Below are positions 29,448 through 40,263 of a stretch of 64,000 nt of DNA, in pieces (the stretch's first letter is position 1; each line of letters starts with the position of its first letter). The notes under the pieces were generated by a model that saw only the letters and a list, made by a program, of their open reading frames with translations, searched no databases and had not been told where the DNA came from. Both the position numbers and the translations under genes were made by a program. The stretch is from Rhizobium grahamii CCGE 502 (GTDB lineage Bacteria; Pseudomonadota; Alphaproteobacteria; Rhizobiales; Rhizobiaceae). The stretch is taken from assembly GCF_000298315.2 (NCBI RefSeq), contig NZ_AEYE02000035.1, forward strand, positions 310,001-374,000. Reading direction: 5' to 3'.

Positions 29448-30877
29448 TACTACAGTTGCGTTTGGTGCCTTGCTTTGTAGTGAGAGAGCATTGCGGATGC
29501 TTGATGCCTGCGTCGCCAGAGTGACCATGCCAAGATGAGGCGAACTCTAATCGGGGGCTGTAGCAAGAGGCGTTTGATCAGATAACGGATCTCTGCGACG
29601 CTGGGCACGAACGCCATGGTGGTGGTCAGGCGGCGATTGGCGGGTTTGGACTCGTTTCGTTCGGTTTGCCAGCAGCGGTGCGGCGTAGATCGGCGCCGAG
29701 TTTGGCGAGGAATGCCGCGGCTGCCATGACGAGCGTCATGTGCCGCTTCCAAGCATGCCAGGATCGCGCTTCGCAATGATCCAGGCCGAGGTCGTCCTTC
29801 GCACGCTGGAAGCATTCTTCCACGGTCCAACGCAGCCCGGCAGCGCCCGCCAATTCGCTCAGTTCCGTACCGGCGGGCGCAAAGACAAAGTAATAGGCGC
29901 GCGCATCGGGTTCGCGTCGGCTGCGCCGGATCAGAAGCCAGCGCTCCCATTGTGGATCCGGGCGAGAGCTGAGAGGAATACGGGCCCAATCATAAAGCCG
30001 AAGACCCTTGGCACCTTCGCCTGCTGCATGGCTCTGCCAAACCTCCGGTTTCAACTCATCAGCCATCGTTTCGGGATCGGTCTGCTCGATCCCTTGCTCA
30101 CGCACAAAGCGCAGGCAATGATTGGAGCGCACTGCCAGAACATAAGGCTGGCCACGGCTTTCCAGCATCCGGCGCAGCTTGGAATCCGAACCATAAAGCG
30201 CATCCGCCAATACCCAGGCACAAGGCACGCCGGCATCCAGCGCATCGGCAATGAGCTTGGCTGCAATGGCCGGTTTGGTCGCGAAGGCTTGGGACTGGGG
30301 GACGTGAGCCGAAGCACGGCGGGCTTCATCCTCGGCCCACTCCTTCGGCAGATAAAGTTGCCGATCGATCAGGGTCTGACCGTAGCGGCTTGCATAGGCA
30401 AGGAAAACACCGATCTGACAGTTCTCGATCCGGCCGGCCGTGCCGGAATATTGTCGTGCGACACCGACTGAATGGGCGCCTTTCTTCAGGAAGCCGGTCT
30501 CATCGACCACAAGAACGCCGTCCGCGTCACCGAGAGACTCTATTGCATAAGCGCGAACCGCATCGCGCAATGCGTCAGCATCCCAATGGCTGCGCCCCAG
30601 CAGCGATTGCATCCGATAAGGGCGCTCCAGTCCTGCCTGTTCCGCCATCAGCCAGCCAGTCTTGCGCTCTACTCCCGACAACAACCCATCCAGAAAGGCA
30701 CCGCACGATGCGCGCAATTCTCGGCGACCGAAGACCGGCCCCAACCGCACCTTCAAGGCATCGAGCTCACGATGCCACGCCAGAACCGACCCGGACCAAC
30801 CCGCAACCGACATTGAACTTCCCTCCCGCCAAATGCGGGAAGTGAATCATGATTTCCGCTAAACCGCAACTGTAGTA
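29448..30877 (-). mobile_element. IS701-family insertion sequence, intact
   Basis: 1,430 bp with perfect 13-bp terminal repeats TACTACAGTTGCG (29448-29460) and CGCAACTGTAGTA (30865-30877). It is flanked by the 4-bp duplication CTAA (29444-29447, 30878-30881), which fits the YTAR target preference of IS701. It carries one full-length transposase on the minus strand. Its right duplication overlaps the TA and first base of the neighbouring IS630, so it landed at the IS630 border. Confidence 0.92.
29626..30813 (-). CDS. IS701 family transposase
   Basis: 395 residues. It has the IS701/IS4-superfamily DDE core: VLVVDETGFLKKG (first Asp), AWVLADALYGSDSKLRR (second Asp) and RWTVEECFQRAKDDLGLDH (Glu in the YREK-like region). 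N-terminal LGRSHWDADALRD is typical of the family. No frameshift is seen; with perfect terminal repeats the element looks mobile. Confidence 0.95.
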   Translation of the reverse strand: MSVAGWSGSVLAWHRELDALKVRLGPVFGRRELRASCGAFLDGLLSGVERKTGWLMAEQAGLERPYRMQSLLGRSHWDADALRDAVRAYAIESLGDADGVLVVDETGFLKKGAHSVGVARQYSGTAGRIENCQIGVFLAYASRYGQTLIDRQLYLPKEWAEDEARRASAHVPQSQAFATKPAIAAKLIADALDAGVPCAWVLADALYGSDSKLRRMLESRGQPYVLAVRSNHCLRFVREQGIEQTDPETMADELKPEVWQSHAAGEGAKGLRLYDWARIPLSSRPDPQWERWLLIRRSRREPDARAYYFVFAPAGTELSELAGAAGLRWTVEECFQRAKDDLGLDHCEARSWHAWKRHMTLVMAAAAFLAKLGADLRRTAAGKPNETSPNPPIAA

Positions 30878-30880
30878 CTA

Positions 30881-32934
<2,054 letters not shown>

Positions 32935-32935
32935 A

Positions 32936-33934
32936 CTATCCCCTGGCGGGCGCCTTTTCGCCGCGTCCCGTCAGTCTTGCCTGCAGGACCACGACCACGA
33001 GCAAGAACAAGCCACGGATCACCGATTGCCAGTAGGCAGACAAGGAAATCCAGCCCAAGCCATTTTCGAAATTGAGCACATTGAACACCATGCCAAGCAA
33101 CAGCGCACCCGCAAGTGTTGCACCCACCGAGCCTGAGCCGCCAGTCAACAATGTGCCGCCAACGACAACCGAGGCGATTGCAAAGAGTTCCCACCCCACA
33201 CCCTCTGTTGGCTGACCGGCACCAAATTGTGCCGCGAGGATCACACCGGCAAGACCCGCAAGGAGGCCCGAGCCGCCATAGACAGCCAGAAGCGTACGCT
33301 CCACCTTCAACCCCATGAGCGCTGCGGTGACTTCTCCGTCGCCGATCGCCAGAACATGTCGTCCAAATGCCCGCCGCTCGAGAAACACCCAGCCGACGAC
33401 ATAGGCGGCGACCGCAATCCAGGCGGGGATCGGAAAGCCAAGGAAGTCATCCTGTCCAATCATGGTGAAGCCGGTATCATAGGATACCGATACCGACTGG
33501 TTGTCAGCAAGAAGGAGCGCGGTACCATACGCTGCCAGCATCGCGGCAAGTGTCGCGATGAAGGGTTGGATTCGCATCTTGGTGATGACCAGGCCGTTCA
33601 GTAATCCGACGGCAAGCCCAGCGACAATGCCGCCGCCAAGTCCAGCGATCCAATGATAGGGCGACAGGAGCGCCGAAACGACACTCGCCAGCGCAGCCAC
33701 CGCGCCGACTGACAGATCAATGCCGCCGGTCATGATCACGAACGCCATGCCGAGCGCAATCAGCGCGAACATCGAATTATATCGGAGGAACGTCAGTATA
33801 TTAAATGGCGACAGGAAGTTATCATAGCGAAGCGCGCCAAAAACGATGAGGGCGAAGAGTGCAACGACAACTCCAACCCGCGCGAGATCCCCTGATGACT
33901 TCGGCGCCAATGGTTTGAAAATGGCAGATAGCAT
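32936..33934 (-). CDS. Sugar ABC transporter permease (YjfF/RbsC type)
   Basis: 332 residues from ATG 33934 (GAGGAG site; [16 protein letters not shown]). Eight to ten membrane segments; the family signature [19 protein letters not shown] is present, as are [21 protein letters not shown] and [23 protein letters not shown]2-type inner-membrane permease. Last gene of the YtfQ-like operon, 11 bp after the other permease; together they form the heterodimeric YtfT/YjfF type pore. Its stop codon lies directly at the junction with the groEL remnant. Confidence 0.93.
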   Translation of the reverse strand: MLSAIFKPLAPKSSGDLARVGVVVALFALIVFGALRYDNFLSPFNILTFLRYNSMFALIALGMAFVIMTGGIDLSVGAVAALASVVSALLSPYHWIAGLGGGIVAGLAVGLLNGLVITKMRIQPFIATLAAMLAAYGTALLLADNQSVSVSYDTGFTMIGQDDFLGFPIPAWIAVAAYVVGWVFLERRAFGRHVLAIGDGEVTAALMGLKVERTLLAVYGGSGLLAGLAGVILAAQFGAGQPTEGVGWELFAIASVVVGGTLLTGGSGSVGATLAGALLLGMVFNVLNFENGLGWISLSAYWQSVIRGLFLLVVVVLQARLTGRGEKAPARG

Positions 33935-33945
33935 GAACCATCTCC

Positions 33946-34947
33946 TCAGGATTTGTCGGCGCGTTGCTGGATGAACACGGCAATGATGATCAGCGCCGCC
34001 TTGACGATCAGAGCAGCTGCGTCGGGCACGCCGTTGGCGAGAAGCGTGTAGCGCACGAGCTGAATCACGAGGGCACCGAGCAAGGTGCCAATGATATTGG
34101 CACGTCCGCCGGTTAGCAGCGAGCCGCCGACTGCCACGGCAGCGATGGCATCGAGCTCCATACCCATACCGACAAGGTTCGCGTCGCTCGCAGAATTTCG
34201 AGCCACCACGATCAGCCCGGCGAGGCCAGCCAATCCTCCGCTGATGACATAAACAACGGTCTTGACGTGCCTGACCGGAATACCGGTGAGGCGTGCCGCC
34301 TTTTCGTTGCCTCCAACTGCGATGATCTGGCGACCGATAACCGTAAAGCGGATGAGGCAGAAGGCAAGCGCCGCAATCACAAGCATCAGGGCAACCTGAG
34401 TCGGAATCCCGGCGACACGCCCCATTGCAATGAACTGGAAAATATCGTTCTTGAACACCTGCAGATTGCCATTGGTGATGACCTGCGCGATACCGCGACC
34501 CGCAATGAAGAGTACGAGCGTTGCAACGATCGGCTGGATCGCGAACCGCGTTACCAGAAAGCCATTGAACCATCCGAGTCCCATCGCGATCAGAATGGGA
34601 ATGGTAAAGGCGAGTGCGACAGCCAAGGCCGGGCTGTTGATCGGAAATAACGTCCCCATGAAGATCATGGGAGCTACGGCGCCTGATATTGCCATCAGGG
34701 AACCAACCGACAAATCAATCCCTCCTGTGGCGATGACGAGCGTCATGCCCGTCGCAACGATCACGATGGTCGCGACCTGCGTCAGGTTCACATTCAGCGT
34801 CTGCCAAGACAGGAAATTAGGCGTGACAATAATGTTGAAGACAATAAGGGCGAGGAAGGCCAGGAACGTTCCATAACGGCTCAGCATCAAAAGCAGTGAG
34901 CCGCGCGACTGAGACTGTGGTTTGACCGTCGTATCTGAAATCGTCAT
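33946..34947 (-). CDS. Sugar ABC transporter permease (YtfT/RbsC type)
   Basis: 333 residues. CUT2 permease signatures: [39 protein letters not shown] and AVAVGGSLLTGGRANIIG. It has the usual hydrophobic pattern of BPD_transp_2 proteins. Its start is 1 bp before the ATPase gene end (34949), so translation is coupled. Partner of the permease at 32936-33934. Confidence 0.93.
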   Translation of the reverse strand: MTISDTTVKPQSQSRGSLLLMLSRYGTFLAFLALIVFNIIVTPNFLSWQTLNVNLTQVATIVIVATGMTLVIATGGIDLSVGSLMAISGAVAPMIFMGTLFPINSPALAVALAFTIPILIAMGLGWFNGFLVTRFAIQPIVATLVLFIAGRGIAQVITNGNLQVFKNDIFQFIAMGRVAGIPTQVALMLVIAALAFCLIRFTVIGRQIIAVGGNEKAARLTGIPVRHVKTVVYVISGGLAGLAGLIVVARNSASDANLVGMGMELDAIAAVAVGGSLLTGGRANIIGTLLGALVIQLVRYTLLANGVPDAAALIVKAALIIIAVFIQQRADKS

Positions 34948-34948
34948 G

Positions 34949-36442
34949 TCAATTCACCTGGTGGGCCATGGCCGTCAGAAGGTTTGCCTCTGACAGCTTT
35001 TGACGCGGGAGCTCGGCGACTGACATGCCGTCGCTAAGGACAGTAACGCGGTCTGCCGCCGCAAGGAGCTCTTCAAGCTCCGAGGAAATCATCAGAACAC
35101 TCAATCCCTCGTCAGCAAGGCCCCGAAGCAGCTTCAATATCTCCGCCTTGGCCCCGATGTCGATACCACGCGTCGGTTCGTCGACGATCAGCACCTTTGG
35201 ATCCGTGCAAAGCCATCGCGCCAGAAGAACCTTCTGCTGGTTCCCGCCGGAAAGCTCCTTGATAGGTTGGTCAGAGGAGGCGCACTTGACCCCCAACGAC
35301 TTGATAAAACGTTCGACGATAGCGTCCTGCCTTGCCCGATCTACAATTCCCGACTTCTTCAACTTCGGAAGCAGAGCAAGCGTCATGTTCTCACGGATGC
35401 TCATATCGGGTACAATTCCATCAACTTTGCGGTCCTCGGATACCAGTCCGATACCATCAGCGATCGCGTTGGCCGGTTCGCTGTACAGTCGTTCAGAACC
35501 CTCGAAGCGGATTGAACCGCGTTCCAGCTTGTCGACGCCAAAAATAATCCGCGCCGTCTCCGTGCGACCGGAACCCAAAAGGCCTGCAAGACCTGAAATC
35601 TCACCCTGGCGGACAGAAAGGCTCACATCGCGCACCCTCACGCCGGAACCGACAGCGGCGAGGTCAAGCCGGACCGGCCTTTCCGGTCCTTCAGGGCCAT
35701 CTCGACTGATCGCGGCAAAGGCCGCCAGTTCGCGTCCGAGCATATGCCGGACCAATTCCACCTTCGGCATATCCTCCATCGTGCTAACCGCGACCGTCTG
35801 TCCGTCTCTCATAATCGTTACGCGATCGCAAATTGCATAGAGTTCGTCCAGTCGATGGCCGATGAAGCAGACTGCCACGCCGTTCCCTTGCAATGTCCTA
35901 ATCGTGTCAAACAGAACGGCCACCTCCCGCTCGTCGAGTGAGGACGTCGGCTCGTCCATGATCAGGAGTGTGGCGTTTTGCGTGACAGCCCGTGCGATCG
36001 ATACCATTTGGCGCGTTGCAGCGCTAAAGCTTGCGACCGGCCGCTCGACGTCGATATCGAGCTTGAAGGCCTTCAGAACCCTTTGCGCGCCTTCACGCAT
36101 GGAACGGCGATCTAGAAATCCATATCGACGGGGCTCTCGCGACAGGTAGATGTTTTCAGCCACCGAACGCTGCGGTGCCAGATTGATCTCCTGATAGATC
36201 GTGGCGATGCCGGCCGCCTGACTTTCGGCGGGAGAAGCAAAGGCTATATCCCGGCCATTGAAACGGATCGAGCCCTCGTCACGATGATATGCACCTGTCA
36301 GGATTTTTATCAGCGTAGACTTGCCAGCGCCGTTCTGACCAACAAGCGCCATGATTTCCCCCTCGGCAATCTCGAGTGAGGACGAGCGCAAGGCCGCTAC
36401 ACCAGAAAACGACTTGGATATTCCCTGCATGGATAGAAGCAT
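34949..36442 (-). CDS. Sugar ABC transporter ATP-binding protein (YtfR/RbsA type)
   Basis: About 497 residues from ATG 36442 (MLLSMQGISKSFSGVAAL); an in-frame ATG at 36472 is possible. Two nucleotide-binding domains: the first has GQNGAGKST and LLIMDEPTSSLDE but a changed signature (SFSAATRQMVSIARAV); the second has GLLGSGRTET in place of a full Walker A, with LSGGNQQKVLLARWL and VLIVDEPTRGIDIG. This tandem form belongs to CUT2 sugar importers. It follows the binding-protein gene after a GC-rich hairpin. Confidence 0.94.
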   Translation of the reverse strand: MLLSMQGISKSFSGVAALRSSSLEIAEGEIMALVGQNGAGKSTLIKILTGAYHRDEGSIRFNGRDIAFASPAESQAAGIATIYQEINLAPQRSVAENIYLSREPRRYGFLDRRSMREGAQRVLKAFKLDIDVERPVASFSAATRQMVSIARAVTQNATLLIMDEPTSSLDEREVAVLFDTIRTLQGNGVAVCFIGHRLDELYAICDRVTIMRDGQTVAVSTMEDMPKVELVRHMLGRELAAFAAISRDGPEGPERPVRLDLAAVGSGVRVRDVSLSVRQGEISGLAGLLGSGRTETARIIFGVDKLERGSIRFEGSERLYSEPANAIADGIGLVSEDRKVDGIVPDMSIRENMTLALLPKLKKSGIVDRARQDAIVERFIKSLGVKCASSDQPIKELSGGNQQKVLLARWLCTDPKVLIVDEPTRGIDIGAKAEILKLLRGLADEGLSVLMISSELEELLAAADRVTVLSDGMSVAELPRQKLSEANLLTAMAHQVN

Positions 36443-36488
36443 CGCTATACGCTCCACGACGTCCTGCCGCATACGCTTTGACAGAAAA

Positions 36489-36519
36489 CCGGCCGGTGCG
36501 GCAAAGCCGAACCGGCCGG
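36489..36519 (-). terminator. Hairpin after the YtfQ-like binding-protein gene
   Basis: Arms CCGGCCGGT (36489-36497) and ACCGGCCGG (36511-36519) with GGC/GCC pairing inside. 19 bp after the binding-protein stop on the minus-strand transcript. No T run follows, so a stability or attenuation role is likely. Confidence 0.65.
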
Positions 36520-36538
36520 AAGCGATCAGCTTGCGAGA

Positions 36539-37522
36539 TCAATAGGCGCCGGCAAGCTCCGCCTTGGCGTTTGAGCTGTCGTAGAACTTATCATCATTGA
36601 TGAGCTTCGGCTCAATCTTTTCGCCCTTGGCATAGCGAGCCATAGTTTCGAATGCTTTAGGGCCAAAGCGCGGGTTGCACTCGACTACCGCACCGATTTT
36701 CCCGTCAACCACGAGACCTACGGCTTCCTTGCCACCATCGATCGAGAGAACAAGGATGTCCTTGCCCGGGACCTTGCCGGCTGCCTCGATCGCCGAGATT
36801 GCACCGATCGCCATTTCGTCATTGTGGGCGTAGACGATGTCTGCGTCCGGATGAGCCTGAAGCAGCGCCTCCGCAACCTGGCGACCTTTGTCGCGAGCGA
36901 AATCCCCAGACTGCGACGCGACGATTTCGAAGCCACCGGCGGCCTTGATCGCTTCATCAAAGCCCTTCTTGCGGTCGTTGGCGGGCGATGCGCCCGTAGT
37001 CCCCTCGAGTTCGATGATCTTGGTCTTGCCGTTCGCATTCTTGACCAGCCATTCGGCGACGCGCTGGCCTTCCTTGATGAAGTCGGAGCCGATGAAGGTC
37101 AGGTAGTCCTCGCCGGCCTTGGCAAGCTTGGGATCGACGCTGCGGTCCAGCAGTATTACCGGGATACCGGCCTTCTTGGCAGCCATTACTGCGGGGATAA
37201 GGGGCTTTTCTTCGCGAGGTGCGAGGAAGATCAGGTCGACGCCCTGAGCGATCATCGAGTTAACGTCAGCGACCTGCTTGGCAGCGGAGCCGGCAGCATC
37301 CGTATAAACCAGCTGGTAGCCAAGCTTCTCAGCCGTCTCCTTCATGCTGTTCGTCTGAGCAATTCGCCATGGATTGTTGGACTCGGTCTGCGCGAAACCA
37401 ACCTTATATTTGTCTTTCTGCTTCAGCTTCGGAACGTCCGCCATTGCGGTGGCGCCGGCTACGGCAAGCGCTCCTAGGGCTGTGGCAGCAAGCATGAATC
37501 TACGACGTGAGAATGTAGCCAT
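36539..37522 (-). CDS. ytfQ: Sugar ABC transporter binding protein (YtfQ-like, Tat signal)
   Basis: 327 residues from ATG 37522 (GGGAGGAG site). SRRRFMLAATALGALAVAG is a twin-arginine signal, so it may be exported folded. The mature protein has strong YtfQ-like stretches: ILLDRSVD, IELEGTTGASPANDRKKGF, ASQSGDFARDKGRQVAE and VYAHNDEMAIGAISAIEAAG. E. coli YtfQ binds galactofuranose; related proteins bind other sugars. First gene of the four-gene importer operon, divergent from the LacI gene. Confidence 0.9.
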   Translation of the reverse strand: MATFSRRRFMLAATALGALAVAGATAMADVPKLKQKDKYKVGFAQTESNNPWRIAQTNSMKETAEKLGYQLVYTDAAGSAAKQVADVNSMIAQGVDLIFLAPREEKPLIPAVMAAKKAGIPVILLDRSVDPKLAKAGEDYLTFIGSDFIKEGQRVAEWLVKNANGKTKIIELEGTTGASPANDRKKGFDEAIKAAGGFEIVASQSGDFARDKGRQVAEALLQAHPDADIVYAHNDEMAIGAISAIEAAGKVPGKDILVLSIDGGKEAVGLVVDGKIGAVVECNPRFGPKAFETMARYAKGEKIEPKLINDDKFYDSSNAKAELAGAY

Positions 37523-37602
37523 CTCAGTTTCTCCTCCCAAAATTTCCGGTATTCCTCCCACCGGCCGTGAGCAATAGACGCTTCACATATCCGGATATTG
37601 TA

Positions 37603-37617
37603 GCTAATAATATTAGC
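37603..37617. promoter_or_regulatory. LacI-type operator candidate
   Basis: Perfect palindrome GCTAATA-A-TATTAGC in the 166-bp divergent region between the YtfQ-like gene and the lacI-type gene. Position and symmetry fit the operator of the adjacent regulator, controlling both directions. Confidence 0.6.
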
Positions 37618-37688
37618 AGTCAAGCGCGATTTTATGAGCAGTTGCGAAAGGCTGGTTTGCGGCGCAGCAAATTCGCGGGAGGGAAAGT

Positions 37689-38792
37689 ATGGGCAAGCAG
37701 AATGGCGGGGATGTCGGTCGACGGGGATCGAAAACCCGGCCCACCATGACGGATATTGCCAGGATTGCCGGCGTTTCGCAATCAAGTGTTTCACTGGTTC
37801 TGAACGAAATGTCGGGTTCGCGGATCTCGCCTGAAACCCAGGCGAAGGTTCGAGACGCAGCTAATAAAATTGGTTATAAATTACCAGGGGGCCGAAACGA
37901 GCTGCCTGCAGAGACGATCGAGAGGGATACGATCGCCTTTATCGTTGACGAAATCTCGACCAGTCCGCATCCCGTCGTCAGCCTCGATGGAGCACGCGAC
38001 TACGCCTTCGAGCAGGGCTTCCTCGTCTCTGCTCATGCAACCCGCTCCAATCCCGATCTCGAGGACGCCGTGCTCCGATCGATTCTGCGCGATCCAAGTA
38101 TCATCGGCGTGATCTATGCAACGATTTTCACGCGAAAGGTTCGCGTACCGGCGGGGCTCAGGAACACGCCGACCGTTCTTTTGAACTGCTACGCGGATCC
38201 GCGTCAGCAAATGGCGATCGTTCCAGGCGAAGTCGCCGGAGGCTTCTCCGCCACTGCACACTTGACAGCACTTGGTCACAGACGCATCGGCTTCATCAAT
38301 GGCGAGCCTTGGATGGACGCAGCGATCGATCGCCTAAGAGGCTACAAACAAGCGCTTGCCACTGTCGACGTCGCTTTCGACGAAAACCTCGTTCGCAATG
38401 GCGACTGGCTGCCACTCAGAGGCTACGAGGCTGGGCTTGAACTCCTGTCGCTTCCCTGTCCCCCAACAGCAATCCTTTGCGGTAACGATCTCATGGCGAT
38501 TGGTGTCATGGAAGCAGCTGCAGAAATGGGCCTGCGGGTGCCGGAAGACTTGTCGGTCATGGGTTATGACGATCAGGAACTAGCTCGCTACACGCACCCG
38601 CCATTATCGACGCTTGTTCTTCCAAACTACGAAATGGGCCAGAAAGCTGCAGAGGCGCTGATCGACATGGCTGTCCACGGCAAGAAGCTGCGTCCAATGA
38701 CAATCAAGGTTGACGGCCCACTGGTGGTCCGCAATTCGACTGGCGAACCTCCCAATTGGACAAGAACATCCGCGGAAGCCGTGGGGCGCTAG
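37689..38792 (+). CDS. LacI-family transcriptional regulator
   Basis: 367 residues starting at ATG 37689 (GGGAGGGAAAG site). The N-terminal LacI HTH follows a ~18-residue tail: TMTDIARIAGVSQSSVSLVL. The C-terminal ligand domain has the PBP1 fold (GHRRIGFINGEPWMDAAIDR, CGNDLMAIGVMEAAAEMGLR, VMGYDDQELARYTHPPLST). A repressor for the divergent YtfQ-like transporter operon is likely, with the imported sugar or a derivative as inducer. Confidence 0.93.
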   Translation: MGKQNGGDVGRRGSKTRPTMTDIARIAGVSQSSVSLVLNEMSGSRISPETQAKVRDAANKIGYKLPGGRNELPAETIERDTIAFIVDEISTSPHPVVSLDGARDYAFEQGFLVSAHATRSNPDLEDAVLRSILRDPSIIGVIYATIFTRKVRVPAGLRNTPTVLLNCYADPRQQMAIVPGEVAGGFSATAHLTALGHRRIGFINGEPWMDAAIDRLRGYKQALATVDVAFDENLVRNGDWLPLRGYEAGLELLSLPCPPTAILCGNDLMAIGVMEAAAEMGLRVPEDLSVMGYDDQELARYTHPPLSTLVLPNYEMGQKAAEALIDMAVHGKKLRPMTIKVDGPLVVRNSTGEPPNWTRTSAEAVGR

Positions 38793-38989
38793 AGCCCTTA
38801 CTGCGAGAGGGGGAAAGCGCCAGGTCACGGTAACTCACACCGGTTGCGGTTTGCCACCGGCGACGGATACTTTCCATCAGTCGTTTGGCGGAAAATCCGA
38901 GAATCCCGTGGCGGTAAGCGTCGTCCGTCCACTGAGAGGGCGGGTCCCAAACAGCTTCGGCCAGTCACCCGCCCGCGGGACGCGGCCGC

Positions 38990-39229
38990 TCAACGCCAAT
39001 AGCTGTATTCATCCCGTGATCCGCGGCCAACGAAGTAACCGATTGCGAAGGCGATTGCACCTACTCCCAATAGGAGGCTGGTCGTGGTTTCGGGATGGTC
39101 AGCAGCGCCGGTTGCGATCGCAGTGGTTTCACGCCTCACGACCTCTGCGGCTGTCTTTGCGGCTTTGCGAATCTCCTCAGGAGGGGCACTCGGAGATCCG
39201 GTAAAGCCTGCTTTAAAGTCTTCTGCCAT
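38990..39229 (-). CDS. Small one-pass membrane protein
   Basis: 79 residues from ATG 39229 (GCGGAGGATAA upstream). The N-terminal half is polar and helical (PPEEIRKAAKTAAEVVRRE), followed by one hydrophobic segment with Gly pattern (LLLGVGAIAFAIGYFVGRG) and a short basic/aromatic tail (DEYSYWR). It resembles small DUF883/ElaB-like or glycine-zipper stress proteins of rhizobia, but no exact family is clear. It stands alone. Confidence 0.65.
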   Translation of the reverse strand: MAEDFKAGFTGSPSAPPEEIRKAAKTAAEVVRRETTAIATGAADHPETTTSLLLGVGAIAFAIGYFVGRGSRDEYSYWR

Positions 39230-39519
39230 TTTATCCTCCGCTGCATCAAACAAAGAGGAAACTGACGGGAAGGGAACCTGTTCCGAACAAAGTCGCAAGG
39301 CTCCAAAAACTTGTCGCGCAATCCCGCGCGGGCCGAGCGAAAGGCGAGCTTGCGAGAGTTCATCCCTCCGACCTGATGTGGACATTTGGCCGGCCCAACC
39401 GCGGTTTGGACGATTGTGCGACCTGCTCCTGATCAGTTTTCGAACTGGCTTGATGCTCAAAGGGGCATTCCAAGCTAAACCTCGTCCCAGGGCATTGCCA
39501 TCAAGAATCGAGGAAAACA
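39230..39519. other. Intergenic region without recognisable gene
   Basis: 290 bp between the small membrane protein and the SDR gene. It must hold both promoters, but no clear -35/-10 pair or repeat was found. Confidence 0.3.
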
Positions 39520-40245
39520 ATGGACTGGACTGGAAAACGGGCTCTTGTCACCGGCGCAGGGAAGGGAATTGGCCGGGCAACAGCCATCATGTTGGCGCAG
39601 CGAGGCGCCACGGTCGTCGCGCTGACACGCAATCCCGACGATCTGGCGTCATTGTCGCAGGAGATTCAATGCGAGACGATCTGCATGGATCTAGTCAACG
39701 TGGATGCCATCAGCGAGAAGGTCACATCGGTGCTCCCCGTCGATATGTTGGTGAATTGCGCCGGCACCACAATCCTTCAGTCCTTCATTTCGAGCAATGT
39801 TCAGGACTTCAACCATGTCCTGAATGTCAACACGGTCGCCCCAATGGTTTTGGCCCAGGTCATCATCCGCGACTGGCTTTCTCGCGGCCTTAAGGGTGCA
39901 ATCGTGAACGTTTCGAGCGACGCAGCTCGTCGGGGCTTGGCCAGCCACACGGCCTATTGCGCGTCAAAGGCGGCGCTTGACGCGATTACCCGCGTCATGG
40001 CTGTAGAGCTCGGCAGCGCAGGCGTTCGCGTCAATAGCGTCAATCCGACCGTAACCCTGACGCCAATGGGGGAACTGGCGTGGAGTGACCCTCTTAAGGC
40101 GGGTCCGGTTAAAGCCCGCATCCCGCTCGAACGATTCCTTGCCCCGACTGAAGTCGCAGAAGCGATCCTCTTCCTGCTGAGCGATGAAGCATCAATGGTT
40201 ACGGGCATATCTTTGCCCGTCGATGGCGGTCTAGCGATTTCGTGA
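39520..40245 (+). CDS. SDR oxidoreductase, L-xylulose reductase-like
   Basis: 241-residue classical SDR. TGAGKGIGRA at residues 11-20, LTRNPDDL after the second strand suggests NADP preference, NCAGT near residue 80, and Ser-Tyr-Lys in IVNVSSDAARRG and TAYCASKAALDA. C-terminal ITRVMAVELGSAGVRVNSVNP-type region and VTGISLPVDGG. The pattern is close to DCXR (dicarbonyl/L-xylulose reductase). Converges on the LhgO-like gene with an 18-bp gap, so its relation to it is not proven. Confidence 0.88.
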   Translation: MDWTGKRALVTGAGKGIGRATAIMLAQRGATVVALTRNPDDLASLSQEIQCETICMDLVNVDAISEKVTSVLPVDMLVNCAGTTILQSFISSNVQDFNHVLNVNTVAPMVLAQVIIRDWLSRGLKGAIVNVSSDAARRGLASHTAYCASKAALDAITRVMAVELGSAGVRVNSVNPTVTLTPMGELAWSDPLKAGPVKARIPLERFLAPTEVAEAILFLLSDEASMVTGISLPVDGGLAIS

Positions 40246-40263
40246 GTGTATCGGGCCAAGCGA

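Noticed and set aside
32936-34573. 545-residue minus-strand frame giving an N-terminally extended permease
   Set aside because: The extra N-terminal part is an out-of-frame reading of the other permease gene; the real start is at 33934 with a good ribosome site.
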